36,539 bases of DNA, taken from the NCBI RefSeq assembly GCF_000380045.1, contig NZ_KB904362.1, forward strand, positions 1 through 36,539. Direction: 5' to 3'. This document shows positions 1-9,800 of the stretch, one piece after another. A program made the position numbers and the translations under genes. This stretch comes from Streptococcus marimammalium DSM 18627 (GTDB lineage Bacteria > Bacillota > Bacilli > Lactobacillales > Streptococcaceae). The notes below the pieces were generated by a model that was given only the letters and a program-made list of their open reading frames with translations, was not told the origin of the DNA and searched no databases. Each line of letters opens with the position of its first letter. The stretch's first letter is position 1.

Positions 1-183
1 CTGTTTGACTTGTTTAACAGTCCCGCGTTTGAGCTCACGAGAGATGGTAGAGCGATTTCTTCCAAGACGTCTTGCAATTTCAGCGGGTTTCAAACTTTCT
101 GAGAGATAGGCTTCAATTTTCCCTCGTTCAGCTTCTGAAAGGTGGCGATAGGACTGTTTTGTGGTAGAATAGTGAGTGGACAT
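1..183 (-). CDS. IS30-family transposase, N-terminal part (cut by window edge)
   Basis: 61 codons are visible, beginning MSTHYSTTKQSYRHLSEAER. An N-terminal helix-turn-helix follows with the stretch KPAEIARRLGRNRSTISREL, typical of the IS30 DNA-binding domain (HTH_38). The DDE catalytic core would lie beyond position 1. The ATG at 181-183 is chosen because AAGGA lies about nine bases upstream in the mRNA; a second in-frame ATG at 187-189 is too close to that site. An extended -10 at 218-226 can drive it. Whether the gene is intact cannot be judged. The match to IS1239 of pyogenic streptococci is from memory. Confidence 0.85.
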   Translation of the reverse strand, partial: MSTHYSTTKQSYRHLSEAERGKIEAYLSESLKPAEIARRLGRNRSTISRELKRGTVKQVKQ

Positions 184-238
184 GTTCATCTTTCCTTTAT
201 ACTTTGTTCGCAACTTTAGTATATCAGATGAACATGTC
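179..238. repeat. 13-bp perfect inverted repeat flanking the transposase promoter/leader
   Basis: GACATGTTCATCT at 179-191 is perfectly complementary to AGATGAACATGTC at 226-238, with a 34-base spacer. The right-hand arm lies upstream of the likely transposase transcription start (about 211); the left-hand arm contains the transposase start codon. A hairpin can therefore form only in transcripts that enter from outside the element. Confidence 0.75.
218..226 (-). promoter_or_regulatory. Extended -10 promoter of the transposase
   Basis: On the minus strand the sequence reads TGATATACT, an extended -10 (TGnTATAcT). No good -35 is visible 17 bases upstream. The predicted start near 211 gives a leader of about 28 bases carrying AAGGA. 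Confidence 0.5.
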
Positions 239-304
239 TTTTTTGTTGCACCTCATTTTACAACGGGGCTTAAAATTATAACTTTAACGACTTCAAACTA
301 TTTA

Positions 305-333
305 CTGTCATCTCTTCTTTTTTTTGTTATAAT
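305..333 (+). promoter_or_regulatory. Promoter of the DUF1146-murA cluster
   Basis: CTGTCA at 305-310 and TATAAT at 328-333 are separated by 17 bases, and TGt directly precedes the -10 (extended -10). The predicted transcription start is about 340, on the ATG of the next gene. Confidence 0.65.
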
Positions 334-339
334 AGTAGA

Positions 340-573
340 ATGGAAATGATAGATTTAATAGTTCGTTTTATCAGTCACCTGGCAATGATAGGGATTACTT
401 ATCAATTATTAATCTCTTTATTTGATTGGGGAAAAATAACCAAACAACCAGCATTAAATATTAGAAAACTGAAGTTACTTATTTTGTTTATTAGCATTAG
501 CATTGGTTTTTTGGTTAGTAATTTTATTGTTACAATAATAGAAATATCACAAAGAATAATTTTATTCTTTTAA
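340..573 (+). CDS. DUF1146 family small membrane protein (YwzB-like)
   Basis: A 77-residue protein with two predicted membrane helices (about 5-27 and 43-70). The short loop between them carries SLFDWGKI. Size, topology and position just upstream of murA match the DUF1146/YwzB family of Firmicutes, whose function is unknown. ATGs at 340 and 346 are in frame. Neither has a Shine-Dalgarno site, because the -10 box ends only six bases before 340, so the mRNA is probably leaderless or has a six-base leader. The 346 start gives the usual short N-terminus before the first helix. It is followed by murA after 49 bases and is probably co-transcribed with it. Confidence 0.8.
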   Translation: MEMIDLIVRFISHLAMIGITYQLLISLFDWGKITKQPALNIRKLKLLILFISISIGFLVSNFIVTIIEISQRIILFF

Positions 574-622
574 AGAAAATATTAGACTCGATAATAACTT
601 AAGAACAGAATGGAGACATATT

Positions 623-1894
623 ATGGATAAAATTATTATTGAAGGTGGTAATACACGCTTAGAAGGGGAAGTGATTATTGAAGGAGCAAAAAATGCTGTC
701 CTTCCTCTTTTAGCAGCCACTATTCTTCCTTCAAGGGGAAAAACACTTTTAAAAAATGTACCAATTTTATCTGATGTCTATATAATGAACCATGTTGTTC
801 GTGGTTTAAATATATCAGTTGACTTTGATGAAGATAAAAAAGAAATATTGGTAGATGCAACTGGTGACATATTAGCAACAGCACCTTATGAATATATTAA
901 TAAGATGAGAGCCTCAATTGTTGTTTTAGGACCCATCTTGGCTCGTAATGGATATGCTAAGGTTTCAATGCCAGGGGGTTGTACAATTGGTAGTCGACCA
1001 ATTGATTTACATTTAAAGGGCTTAGAAGCAATGGGAGCCGAAATTCATCAAGAAAATGGTGATATTACTGCCACTGCTAAACGTTTAAAAGGAACTCATT
1101 TTTATATGGACTTTCCAAGTGTTGGAGCTACTCAAAATTTAATGATGGCTGCAACGTTAGCAGAAGGAAAAACAATTATTGAAAATGCTGCAAGAGAACC
1201 AGAAATAGTTGATTTGTCTCTACTATTAAATAAAATGGGAGCAAATATTAAAGGAGCTGGAACAGAAACAATTACGATTGTTGGTGTTGATAACTTACAA
1301 GGTGCTGAGCACTGTGTCGTTCAAGACAGAATTGAGGCAGGTACTTTTATGGTCGCATCTGCTATAACTAGTGGAAATGTACTTATTAGAGATGCAATTT
1401 GGGAACATAATCGTCCTTTAATTTCAAAATTAAGGGAGATGGGTGTTGATATTTCTGAAGAAGAAGGTGGAATTCGTGTCAAATCTGATCTTAATAAATT
1501 AAAACCCGTCACTGTTAAAACCATGCCTCATCCGGGTTTTCCAACTGATATGCAAGCACAATTTACTGCCTTAATGGCCATGATTAAAGGTGAGTCAACG
1601 ATGATTGAAACAGTATTTGAAAACCGTTTTCAACATTTGGAAGAAATGAGACGAATGGGATTAAGCATAGAGATTTTACGTGACACAGCAATTATTCATG
1701 GTGGTAGACAGCTTCAAGGAGCTCCAGTCATGTCAACTGATTTAAGAGCAAGTGCAGCTCTTATTTTAGCAGGGATGGCAGTGAAAGGTACAACTACTGT
1801 TGGAAAATTAAATCACCTTGACCGTGGTTATTATCAGTTTCATAAAAAATTAGCCAAACTTGGTGCTAACATTAAAAGACTTAGTGGAGAATAG
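623..1894 (+). CDS. murA: UDP-N-acetylglucosamine 1-carboxyvinyltransferase MurA
   Basis: A 423-residue cytoplasmic enzyme that transfers enolpyruvate from PEP to UDP-GlcNAc, the first committed step of peptidoglycan synthesis and the fosfomycin target. The N-terminal GAKNAVLP (21-28) contains the substrate-binding Lys23/Asn24. The catalytic loop MPGGCTIGSRP (116-126) carries Cys120, so the protein should be fosfomycin-sensitive in principle (the resistant form has Asp). Length is standard for the EPSP synthase-like fold. Streptococci carry two MurA paralogues. The DUF1146-murA-epuA-endA context points to the copy usually called murA or murA1. GGAGA lies seven bases before the ATG. epuA starts two bases after the stop. 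Confidence 0.95.
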   Translation: MDKIIIEGGNTRLEGEVIIEGAKNAVLPLLAATILPSRGKTLLKNVPILSDVYIMNHVVRGLNISVDFDEDKKEILVDATGDILATAPYEYINKMRASIVVLGPILARNGYAKVSMPGGCTIGSRPIDLHLKGLEAMGAEIHQENGDITATAKRLKGTHFYMDFPSVGATQNLMMAATLAEGKTIIENAAREPEIVDLSLLLNKMGANIKGAGTETITIVGVDNLQGAEHCVVQDRIEAGTFMVASAITSGNVLIRDAIWEHNRPLISKLREMGVDISEEEGGIRVKSDLNKLKPVTVKTMPHPGFPTDMQAQFTALMAMIKGESTMIETVFENRFQHLEEMRRMGLSIEILRDTAIIHGGRQLQGAPVMSTDLRASAALILAGMAVKGTTTVGKLNHLDRGYYQFHKKLAKLGANIKRLSGE

Positions 1895-1896
1895 GG

Positions 1897-2085
1897 ATGA
1901 AAGAAAGATTTTTTGATGTTGCTAAAAAATTTGGTTTAGTAGCATTAGTAGCTATTTTAAGTATTTGTTTTGTAGCAATTGGTTTAATGATAGGTTTTAG
2001 TTTTTTTGGTGGTGGAGACGACCCTTTGTCTATTTTATCAATAGACAACTGGCAAGCAATCATTAGTAAATTCACTGGAAATTAA
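1897..2085 (+). CDS. epuA: EpuA-family small membrane protein
   Basis: A 62-residue protein with one central membrane helix (about 12-38, rich in Leu/Val/Ile/Gly), then a glycine patch FFGGGDD and a short polar tail. This matches the EpuA family, sometimes labelled RNA polymerase subunit beta in databases, found beside endA in streptococci. The label is a family name and the sequence gives no evidence for RNA polymerase binding. It begins two bases after the murA stop, and GGAG sits within the murA end, so it is translationally coupled. endA follows after 33 bases. Confidence 0.8.
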   Translation: MKERFFDVAKKFGLVALVAILSICFVAIGLMIGFSFFGGGDDPLSILSIDNWQAIISKFTGN

Positions 2086-2118
2086 CTAACAGCAAGCTAA
2101 ATGAAATGAAAGGAACAA

Positions 2119-2988
2119 ATGGCTAAAAAAATAAAAAAACAACAAAAAGCAATTATTTCTTTACTTTCAGTGATCATTGTTTTTGGACTATCTTATATTG
2201 TTTCAAATGAATCTATATCAAATAATCATCCAATTAAGCAATTTGCACAATTATTTGTTGAAGATAAAGCTAAACAAAATTTAGAAAATTTTTCGTCTCA
2301 AGATAGTACTCCTGATGAAGGTTTAGCAAGATCAGTTTTAACAAGCAATGTTATTAGACAAATTGGCCAAAATTTTGAGTGGAATAATGCAGGTGCGTTT
2401 GTTATTAACCACAATAAAACCAACTTAAATGCAAAAGTGACGAGTGCACCTTATATAGATATTAAAACCAAGCAAATAAGAGGAGAAGTAGTTCCAACGG
2501 TGGCCAATGCTTTATTAACGAAGGCTACACGTCAGTATAAAAACAGAGAAGAAACAGGTAATGGCTCAACCTCTTGGACCCCTCCTGGTTGGCATCAAGT
2601 ATATAATTTAACTGGGGATTATGACCATGCAGTTGATCGAGGGCATCTTATTGCATATTCATTGATTGGGAACCTGAAAGGATTTGACCCTTCGGCTAGC
2701 AATCCTTTAAATGTTGCCACACAAACAGCTTGGTCTAATCAGGCAAATAGTGATTCATCCACAGGGCAAAATTATTATGAAACAATAGTTCGTAAAGGAT
2801 TAGATAATCACCAAACTATTCGTTATCGAGTGACTTTAATTTATGATAATAATGATATTGTTGCAAGAGGTAGACAAATTGAAGCCAAATCTTCAGATGG
2901 TTCAATTGAATTTAATGTTTTTATTCCAAATGTTCAAAAAGGGATAAAAATTGATTATTTAACTGGTAAAATTTCTTTAACTGATTAA
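2119..2988 (+). CDS. endA: Membrane-anchored DNA/RNA non-specific endonuclease EndA
   Basis: A 289-residue protein. Residues 1-10 are highly basic, followed by an uncleaved signal anchor (about 11-28), so the nuclease domain lies outside the membrane. The beta-beta-alpha-Me signature DRGH is at 173-176 with His176 as general base; conserved Asn residues follow in NVATQTAWSNQAN (198-210), which should supply the Mg2+ ligand. In S. pneumoniae EndA degrades one strand of incoming DNA during transformation and destroys neutrophil extracellular traps. The same role here is inferred from sequence and from the adjacent epuA. AAAGGA lies upstream of the ATG, and a terminator follows directly. Confidence 0.92.
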   Translation: MAKKIKKQQKAIISLLSVIIVFGLSYIVSNESISNNHPIKQFAQLFVEDKAKQNLENFSSQDSTPDEGLARSVLTSNVIRQIGQNFEWNNAGAFVINHNKTNLNAKVTSAPYIDIKTKQIRGEVVPTVANALLTKATRQYKNREETGNGSTSWTPPGWHQVYNLTGDYDHAVDRGHLIAYSLIGNLKGFDPSASNPLNVATQTAWSNQANSDSSTGQNYYETIVRKGLDNHQTIRYRVTLIYDNNDIVARGRQIEAKSSDGSIEFNVFIPNVQKGIKIDYLTGKISLTD

Positions 2989-2990
2989 TG

Positions 2991-3014
2991 CTTCTCTTAA
3001 TTGGGGAAGTTTTT
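2991..3014 (+). terminator. Terminator after endA
   Basis: CTTCTC (2991-2996) pairs with GGGAAG (3004-3009) with one G-U pair and a seven-base loop, followed by five T residues. Confidence 0.6.
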
Positions 3015-3074
3015 ATAATTTAAATACTTTTTATTAGTACTTAGTAATTGAAAGTTTCTATTTTTTTGTAAATT

Positions 3075-3083
3075 TGATATAAT
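3075..3083 (+). promoter_or_regulatory. Extended -10 promoter of walRK-vicX
   Basis: TGaTATAAT matches the extended -10 consensus perfectly. No good -35 lies 17 bases upstream. The predicted start near 3090 gives a leader of about 80 bases. Confidence 0.6.
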
Positions 3084-3170
3084 TTAGGAAATAATTATCT
3101 ATACTAACTTGTAAAAAGAAGCTACATAAAAATTGATTGGAAAAATTTAAAAAGAATAGAGAGAGGCATT

Positions 3171-3881
3171 ATGAAAAAAATACTAGTTGTTGATGATGAA
3201 AAGCCAATTTCAGATATCATTAAATTTAACTTAACAAAAGAAGGATATAATGTTATAACTGCTTTTGATGGAAGAGAAGCTTTAGAAAAATTCCATGATG
3301 AAAAACCAGATTTACTTATTTTAGATTTAATGTTACCTGAACTTGATGGTTTAGAGGTGGCAAAAGAAGTCAGAAAAACAAGCCACCTACCTATTATCAT
3401 GCTTTCAGCAAAAGATAGTGAGTTTGACAAAGTAATTGGGTTAGAAATTGGAGCTGATGATTATGTCACAAAACCATTTTCAAATAGAGAATTACTTGCT
3501 CGTATTAAAGCACATTTACGTCGTACTGAAAATATTGAAACGGCAGCCTCAGAAGACAATAAAAAAGGATTAAAGCCAACAATTATTGTTGGAGATTTAG
3601 AAATCCTTCCAGAAGCTTTTGTAGCAGAAAAACATGGTTCTGAAATTGATTTAACCCATCGAGAATTTGAATTGTTACATCACTTAGCAACTCATATGGG
3701 TCAAGTAATGACGCGAGAGCATTTGTTAGAAACTGTTTGGGGATACGACTACTTTGGTGATGTTAGAACTGTTGATGTCACAATTCGTAGACTCCGTGAA
3801 AAAATTGAAGACCAACCAAGTCGTCCAGAATATATTTTAACACGTCGTGGTGTAGGTTATTATATGAAAAATTATGAGTAA
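3171..3881 (+). CDS. walR: Cell-wall response regulator WalR (VicR)
   Basis: A 236-residue OmpR/PhoB-type regulator. The receiver domain (about 3-118) has the acidic pair DDE at 8-10, the phosphoacceptor Asp52 in LILDLMLPE, and the conserved Lys in DDYVTKPF. The C-terminal winged helix (about 135-234) includes LTHREFELL and [16 protein letters not shown]. WalR controls autolysins and other cell-wall genes and is the only essential response regulator of many Firmicutes. In S. pneumoniae essentiality comes through pcsB. GAGAGAGG precedes the ATG. The gene overlaps walK by eight bases, coupling their translation. Confidence 0.95.
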   Translation: MKKILVVDDEKPISDIIKFNLTKEGYNVITAFDGREALEKFHDEKPDLLILDLMLPELDGLEVAKEVRKTSHLPIIMLSAKDSEFDKVIGLEIGADDYVTKPFSNRELLARIKAHLRRTENIETAASEDNKKGLKPTIIVGDLEILPEAFVAEKHGSEIDLTHREFELLHHLATHMGQVMTREHLLETVWGYDYFGDVRTVDVTIRRLREKIEDQPSRPEYILTRRGVGYYMKNYE

Positions 3882-5223
3882 TGTAACAGATGATTTAACA
3901 CTTTTTGAACTATCTCTATTAGTTTTATTAACAGTTGCAGCAATTTATTTTGTTTATTCAGCTTTAAAAGATTACCGTCAAGCTAAAACAATTAAACAAA
4001 TGAATGAAAAAATTTATTCATTGATGGCGGGTGATTACTCGGAAATTCTTGATGTCAAATCAAGTCAGGATTTAGTTGAACTAGCTGAAAACATTAATGA
4101 TTTATCACGAGTTTTCCATTTAACACATGATAAGTTATCACAAGAAACCAATAGATTGTCAAGCATTCTTGCTTATATGAGTGATGGTGTCCTTGCAACA
4201 GATCGAGCTGGTAAAATTATTATGATTAATGATACTGCTCAAAAACAGTTGAATTTAACAAGAGAAGAAGCACTTGAATTAAATATTTTAGATATTTTTG
4301 ATGCTGATAATAAATACACCTATCATGATTTAGTATCAAAAACACCTGAAGTCGTTCTTAATCGTCGTAATGACATTGGGGAATTTATTACACTTAGAAT
4401 TAGATTTGCCTTAAATAGACGTGAAAGTGGTTTTATTTCAGGTTTGGTTGCTGTTTTACATGATACAACAGAGCAAGAAAAAGAAGAACGAGAGCGTCGT
4501 TTATTTGTTTCTAATGTTAGCCATGAGTTAAGAACACCTTTAACATCAGTTAAGTCCTATTTAGAGGCTCTAGATGAAGGAGCGCTAAAAGACGAAATTG
4601 CGCCAAATTTTATTAGAGTATCTCTTGATGAAACTAATCGTATGATGCGAATGATTAATGATCTTTTAAATTTATCTAGAATTGATAATCAAGCAATTCA
4701 ACTTAATGTTGAGTTGACAAATTTTACATCCTTCATGACTTTTATCTTGAATCGTTTTGATCAAATTAAATTAAATCGAAAAACTCCTGAAAAAAAATAT
4801 TCGATTGTAAGGGATTATCCTCTTCAATCTATTTGGATTGAAATTGATACAGATAAAATGACACAAGTAATTGATAATATTATCAATAATGCGATTAAAT
4901 ACTCTCCAGATGGTGGAAAAATTAAGGTTAATATGAGAACAACTGATACTCAGCTCATTATTTCAATTTCAGATGAAGGTTTAGGTATTCCTAAAAAAGA
5001 TCTACCTCTTATTTTTGATCGTTTTTATCGTGTTGATAAAGCAAGAAGTAGACAACAAGGTGGTACAGGTTTAGGTCTTGCTATTGCAAAAGAAATTATT
5101 AAACAACATCATGGTTTTATTTGGGCTAAAAGTGATTATGGTCAAGGCTCAACCTTTACAATTGTTTTACCATATGAAAAAGATGCTATTTCTGTTGATG
5201 AATGGGAGGATACTGTCGGATAG
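3874..5223 (+). CDS. walK: Sensor histidine kinase WalK (VicK)
   Basis: A 449-residue kinase with a single membrane helix (about 13-31) and almost no extracellular part, the streptococcal form that differs from the two-TM WalK of Bacillus and Staphylococcus. After it come a HAMP-like segment (35-90), a PAS domain (about 94-200), a HisKA domain with VSHELRTPL and phosphorylated His217, and the HATPase domain with N box (334-344), G1 DEGLGIP (367-373) and G2 GGTGLGLA (396-403). It phosphorylates and dephosphorylates WalR. The signal is likely sensed within the membrane or by the PAS domain; that is family knowledge, not visible here. vicX starts directly after the stop. Confidence 0.95.
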   Translation: MSNVTDDLTLFELSLLVLLTVAAIYFVYSALKDYRQAKTIKQMNEKIYSLMAGDYSEILDVKSSQDLVELAENINDLSRVFHLTHDKLSQETNRLSSILAYMSDGVLATDRAGKIIMINDTAQKQLNLTREEALELNILDIFDADNKYTYHDLVSKTPEVVLNRRNDIGEFITLRIRFALNRRESGFISGLVAVLHDTTEQEKEERERRLFVSNVSHELRTPLTSVKSYLEALDEGALKDEIAPNFIRVSLDETNRMMRMINDLLNLSRIDNQAIQLNVELTNFTSFMTFILNRFDQIKLNRKTPEKKYSIVRDYPLQSIWIEIDTDKMTQVIDNIINNAIKYSPDGGKIKVNMRTTDTQLIISISDEGLGIPKKDLPLIFDRFYRVDKARSRQQGGTGLGLAIAKEIIKQHHGFIWAKSDYGQGSTFTIVLPYEKDAISVDEWEDTVG

Positions 5224-6030
5224 ATGGAAGAAGATTTAGGATTTAGGTATAGTGTTTTAGCATCGGGTTCAACTGGAAATTCCTTTTATATTGAAACACC
5301 TAAAAAAAAATTACTTATTGATGCCGGTTTATCTGGGAAAAAAATTATTCAACTATTATCTGAAATAAATCGAAAAGCTGAAGATTTGGATGCGATTTTA
5401 GTTACTCACGAGCACAGTGATCATATTCAAGGTGTAGGAGTTTTAGCAAGGAAATTTAATTTAGACGTTTATGCCAATGAAAAAACATGGTCTGTTATGG
5501 ATAAATTAATTGGTAAATTAGATAATGCACAAAAGTATATTTTTGAACCTGGTACCACTAAAGTATTTGGTGATTTAGACATCGAAAGCTTTGGGGTTAG
5601 CCATGATGCGATTGATCCACAATTTTATCGTATTATGAAAGATAATAAAAGTTTTGTTTTATTAACTGATACTGGATATGTTAGTGATCGCTTATCAGGA
5701 TTGATTAAAAATGCGGATGGTTATTTGATTGAATCAAATCATGATGTTGATATTTTACGCTCGGGAAAATATCCTTGGCGACTTAAACAACGTATTTTAT
5801 CGGATGAAGGCCATCTTTCTAATGATGATAGTGCTGAAACAATGATTAGAACTTTGGGAAATAAAACCAAAAGAATTCATCTTGGGCATCTTAGTCAAGA
5901 AAATAATTTAAAAGAACTAGCCAGACTTACGATGGAAACGGAACTTTTAAGAGCTGATTTTGGTGTAGGACAAAATCTCACAATTTATGATACTTCACCA
6001 GACTCTGCATCACCATTATTAAAGTTATAA
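5224..6030 (+). CDS. vicX: VicX/WalJ metallo-beta-lactamase-fold protein
   Basis: A 268-residue cytoplasmic protein. The metal-binding signature THEHSDH is at 61-67, with further His and Asp residues in SHDA, LTDTGY and HLGHLS. This is the YycJ/WalJ branch of the metallo-beta-lactamase fold. The biochemical role is not settled; links to DNA replication/cell division coordination and to competence or biofilm traits are reported for homologues. It begins at the base after the walK stop, so it is the third gene of the wal operon, which ends at the strong terminator at 6064-6093. Confidence 0.92.
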   Translation: MEEDLGFRYSVLASGSTGNSFYIETPKKKLLIDAGLSGKKIIQLLSEINRKAEDLDAILVTHEHSDHIQGVGVLARKFNLDVYANEKTWSVMDKLIGKLDNAQKYIFEPGTTKVFGDLDIESFGVSHDAIDPQFYRIMKDNKSFVLLTDTGYVSDRLSGLIKNADGYLIESNHDVDILRSGKYPWRLKQRILSDEGHLSNDDSAETMIRTLGNKTKRIHLGHLSQENNLKELARLTMETELLRADFGVGQNLTIYDTSPDSASPLLKL

Positions 6031-6063
6031 TAAAAATTAATAAATATCTTATAAGAATGTTAC

Positions 6064-6093
6064 AACTCAGAATAGTTATTCTGAGTTTTTTTT
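6064..6093 (+). terminator. Strong terminator after vicX
   Basis: AACTCAGAAT at 6064-6073 pairs perfectly with ATTCTGAGTT at 6078-6087 (tetraloop AGTT), followed by T residues through 6093. The T tract runs straight into the next promoter's -10 region. Confidence 0.92.
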
Positions 6094-6101
6094 GTTATAA
6101 T
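6093..6101 (+). promoter_or_regulatory. Extended -10 promoter of rnc-smc
   Basis: TGtTATAAT is a perfect extended -10. Any -35 would fall inside the vicX terminator hairpin. The predicted start near 6108 leaves a leader of about 24 bases with AAAGGAGAG. Confidence 0.6.
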
Positions 6102-6131
6102 AATGACAAGAATTAGTCGAAAGGAGAGAAA

Positions 6132-6827
6132 ATGAGGGCCTTAGATAAGAAGCTAAAAAATGATTTTGGAATTACTTTTCACAATAAAAAATTATTAAAG
6201 ACAGCTTTTACACATACTAGCTATGCTAATGAACATCGCCTCCTAAAGATTTCACATAATGAGCGTTTGGAATTTTTAGGAGACGCCGTTCTTCAAATGA
6301 TTATTTCTCATTATCTTTTTAGAAAATATCCTAAAAAAGCAGAAGGTGAACTTTCAAAAATGCGTTCTATGATTGTTCGTGAAGAGAGTTTAGCTGGTTT
6401 TTCCAGATTTTGTGAGTTTGATAAATATATTAGATTAGGTAAAGGTGAAGAAAAGTCAGGTGGTCGTAATCGTGACACTATTTTAGGAGATTTATTTGAA
6501 GCTTTTTTAGGTGCTTTATTACTTGATTCTGGTGTTGAGAATGTTGAGGATTTTCTTGCCCAAGTGGTGATTCCTTTGGTAGAGGAGGGAAAATTTGAAC
6601 GTGTTTTAGATTATAAGACAAATTTTCAAGAATTACTCCAATCACAAGGTGATGTTTTAATTGATTATAAGGTGATTAAAGAATTTGGTCCTGCCCATAA
6701 TAAAACCTTTGAAGTTGTTATTTTAGTTGATAATAAAGAGGTAAGTTCGGGTATTGGAAAATCAAAAAAACTAGCAGAACAAGAAGCAGCAAAAAATGCT
6801 CTTGAAATTTTAAAAAAGAGGTTATAA
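6132..6827 (+). CDS. rnc: Ribonuclease III
   Basis: A 231-residue enzyme that cuts double-stranded RNA, including the rRNA precursor. The catalytic domain (about 1-150) has the signature [12 protein letters not shown] at 43-54. The acidic metal ligands Glu47, Asp51, Asp120 and Glu123 are all present (the last two in GDLFEAFLG). A double-stranded RNA-binding domain occupies about 157-230 and ends with the usual [14 protein letters not shown] helix. AAAGGAGAG precedes the ATG. Its stop codon abuts the smc start, a conserved rnc-smc pairing in streptococci. Confidence 0.95.
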   Translation: MRALDKKLKNDFGITFHNKKLLKTAFTHTSYANEHRLLKISHNERLEFLGDAVLQMIISHYLFRKYPKKAEGELSKMRSMIVREESLAGFSRFCEFDKYIRLGKGEEKSGGRNRDTILGDLFEAFLGALLLDSGVENVEDFLAQVVIPLVEEGKFERVLDYKTNFQELLQSQGDVLIDYKVIKEFGPAHNKTFEVVILVDNKEVSSGIGKSKKLAEQEAAKNALEILKKRL

Positions 6828-9800
6828 ATGTACTTAAAGCAAATTGAAATGTATGGTTTTAAGTCTTTTGCAGATAAAACAAAAATTGATTTTAATCAAG
6901 GAATTACGGCTGTTGTTGGTCCAAATGGATCTGGAAAGAGTAATATCACGGAAAGTTTAAGATGGGCTTTGGGAGAGTCAAATGCTAAAAATCTTCGCGG
7001 AGGTAAAATGCCTGATGTTATCTTTTCTGGTACTGAAAGTCGAAAAGCTCTTAACTATGCTCAAGTAACCGTGATATTAGATAATAGCGATGGTTTTATT
7101 GCAAATGCTGGCAAGGAGATAAAAGTAGAACGCCATGTCTATCGTAATGGTGACAGTGATTATTTAATTAATGGTAAAAAAGTTCGTTTAAAAGATATTC
7201 ATAGTTTGTTTATGGATACTGGACTAGGAAGAGATTCTTTTTCAATTATTTCACAAGGGCGTGTTGAAAAAATTTTTAACAGTAAGCCAGAAGAAAGACG
7301 AGCTATTTTTGAAGAGGTTGCCGGAGTTTTAAAGTATAAAACTAGAAAAAAAGAAACAGAATCAAAACTCAATCAAACACAAAATAATTTAGATCGATTA
7401 GATGATATTATTTATGAGTTGGATAATCAAATTAAACCCTTATCAAAACAAGCTAAAGCCGCCAAAGAATATCTATCATTAGAGGATAAAAGAAAAGCTC
7501 TATATCTTGATATTTTAGTGGCTGATATCATTACTTATAAAGAAAATTTATCAGATAAAAAAGCTAAGTTAAAAGAAGTTTCAGATAATTTAAAGCACTT
7601 TTATGCTAAAAAGGATTCTTTAGAAAAAGAAAATCAATCCTTAAAATTAAAACGTCATCAATTATCTGAACAAAAAGATAAGCTTCAAAATAATTTGATA
7701 GAATTAACTCAACTTATTAGTGAACTTGATAGAAAAATTGATATTATCACTTTAGAATCCAATCAAAAAGAAGAAAAACAAGCTCAGACAAAAACAACTT
7801 TAGATAAAATTGGTCAAGAGCAAGTTCAATTAAAACAATTTTTACAAGCTAAAAAAGATCATTTTAAATTTTTAGAAGAAAATAATTATCAAATTAATCA
7901 AAAAATTTCTACTCTTGAAAAGGAGTTAGAGCGTTTTTCAACGCATCCAGATGATATTATTGAGCGTTTTCGAGAAGACTTTGTCAGTTTAATGCATCAA
8001 GAAGCTGATTTATCAAATCAATTGTCATCTATTTCTGTTGTTATTGAGAATCAAGAGGAATCTTTAAAAGATAAGGCAAAAGAAAAAGAGCAGCTGACAA
8101 TTGAATTAGAAATCTTAAAGAATAATCTTCAAAGTACAAAAAAATTACATGATGATTCTAAACAAGAGGTTGAAAGTCTTTTAAAAGAGTATCAATCACA
8201 AGTTTTTGATTTATCTAAATTAGAGAAATTGTATCAGGAAAATCAAACAAATTTATTTGATTTATTAGATCAATTAAAAAGTAAGGAAGCAAGGAAAAAT
8301 AGTTTAGAAGCTATTGTTAAAAATCATAGTCAGTTTTATAGTGGAGTTAAATCTGTTCTTCAGCATGCTAATGAATTAAAAAATATTATTGGTGCTGTTA
8401 GTGAGAAGATTTCTTTTGAAAAAAAATATCAAACTGCTATTGAAGTTGCTCTTGGTGCTAGCAGTCAACACATTATTGTTGCTGATGAAATGGCAGCTAA
8501 ACGCTCTATTGAATTTCTTAAAAAAACTAGACAAGGACGTGCTACATTTTTACCACTAACGACAGTTAAACAAAGACAGTTATCTTCTCACCACCAAAAA
8601 CAATTAGTAAAAGTTAAAGGCTACCTTGGTTTGGCTAGTGAATTAATATCATTTGATTCAAAATTGACTACTATTTTTCATTACTTACTAGGCACAACTG
8701 CTGTTTTTGAAAATACTGACCAAGCTAATGATGCTGCTCGGTTGGTAAATTATCAAGTGCGTATAGTGACTCTTGATGGAACTGAAATTCGTCCTGGGGG
8801 ATCTTTTTCAGGAGGTGCAAACCGTCAAAATAATACCTTATTCATTAAGCCTGAACTAGAACATTTGACTATCGCTATCGACCAGTTAAAAGAAAAAGTA
8901 TTGGCTAATGAAAAACATGTACAATCTTTGAAAAATGATAGAGTTTTGCTTTCTGACAATATTGAGCAAACAAAAACTGAAGGTGAAAAAGCACGATTAA
9001 AAGAACAAAGACTATCAATTGAAGTGTCGCGTCTAACTAAACAGTTAGCTGATAAAGAAACATTCCTTAAACATCTTGAAAACAATCAAAAAAATACTAA
9101 CCTTCAAGCTTTAATACAAGAAAAAGAAGCTATTATTACTAAGATAAAGGAAATATCTAAGGAAAAATTATCAGTCAGTAAGGAAATCGATAAAATTAAG
9201 AAAAATAAAGATAGTATTATTGAAAAGGTTGATTCATTAAATAGGATTTTGTCTAAAGAGCGTTTAATTGAGCGTGATTTGATTAATGAATTAAAATTTG
9301 AACAGGATAATATATTGAGGATAGAAGAAAATTTGACTCAGTTGGAGATTGACTATGAACAAAACAAAAATATTCTTGAGTACCATCTTAACTCTGTCAA
9401 TGAGAATCAATTGTCGACTTTTAAACTTCAACTAGATAAAGCAAAGAAGAAAAAAGAGGACAATCAATCACAATCAGAACGTTTGCAATTTGAGTTTGAC
9501 GATTGTGAAGGGGCTCTAGATGATATTTCAGAACAAATTCAAAAAATGAGTCAGCAAAATGAGAAGTTTATTAGAACACAAACACAATTAGAGTCACAAA
9601 TTGATCAGATTAGTGGTAAACTTTATCATTTTGCAACTCTTTTATCAGAGGATTATCAGTTTAGTTTTACAAAAGCCCAAGAAAAAGCCAGAAAAATTGA
9701 AAACATGTCTCAAGCAAAAGAGGAGTTAAAACTATACCATAGTGCTATTAAAAAACTTGGACCGGTGAATTTGGATGCTGTTGAGCAATTTGATAAAGTT

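Larger units (their letters stand above)
1..271 (-). mobile_element. End of an IS30-family insertion sequence (IS1239-like)
   Basis: The left edge holds the 5' end of an IS30-family transposase gene on the minus strand plus about 90 bases of non-coding end sequence. The outer inverted repeat is probably within 243-271 (TGTTGCACC...TTTTACAACGGGG resembles IS30-family ends as I remember them). The other end lies outside the window, so the boundary and any target duplication cannot be confirmed. The transposase reads away from the murA cluster. Confidence 0.7.
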
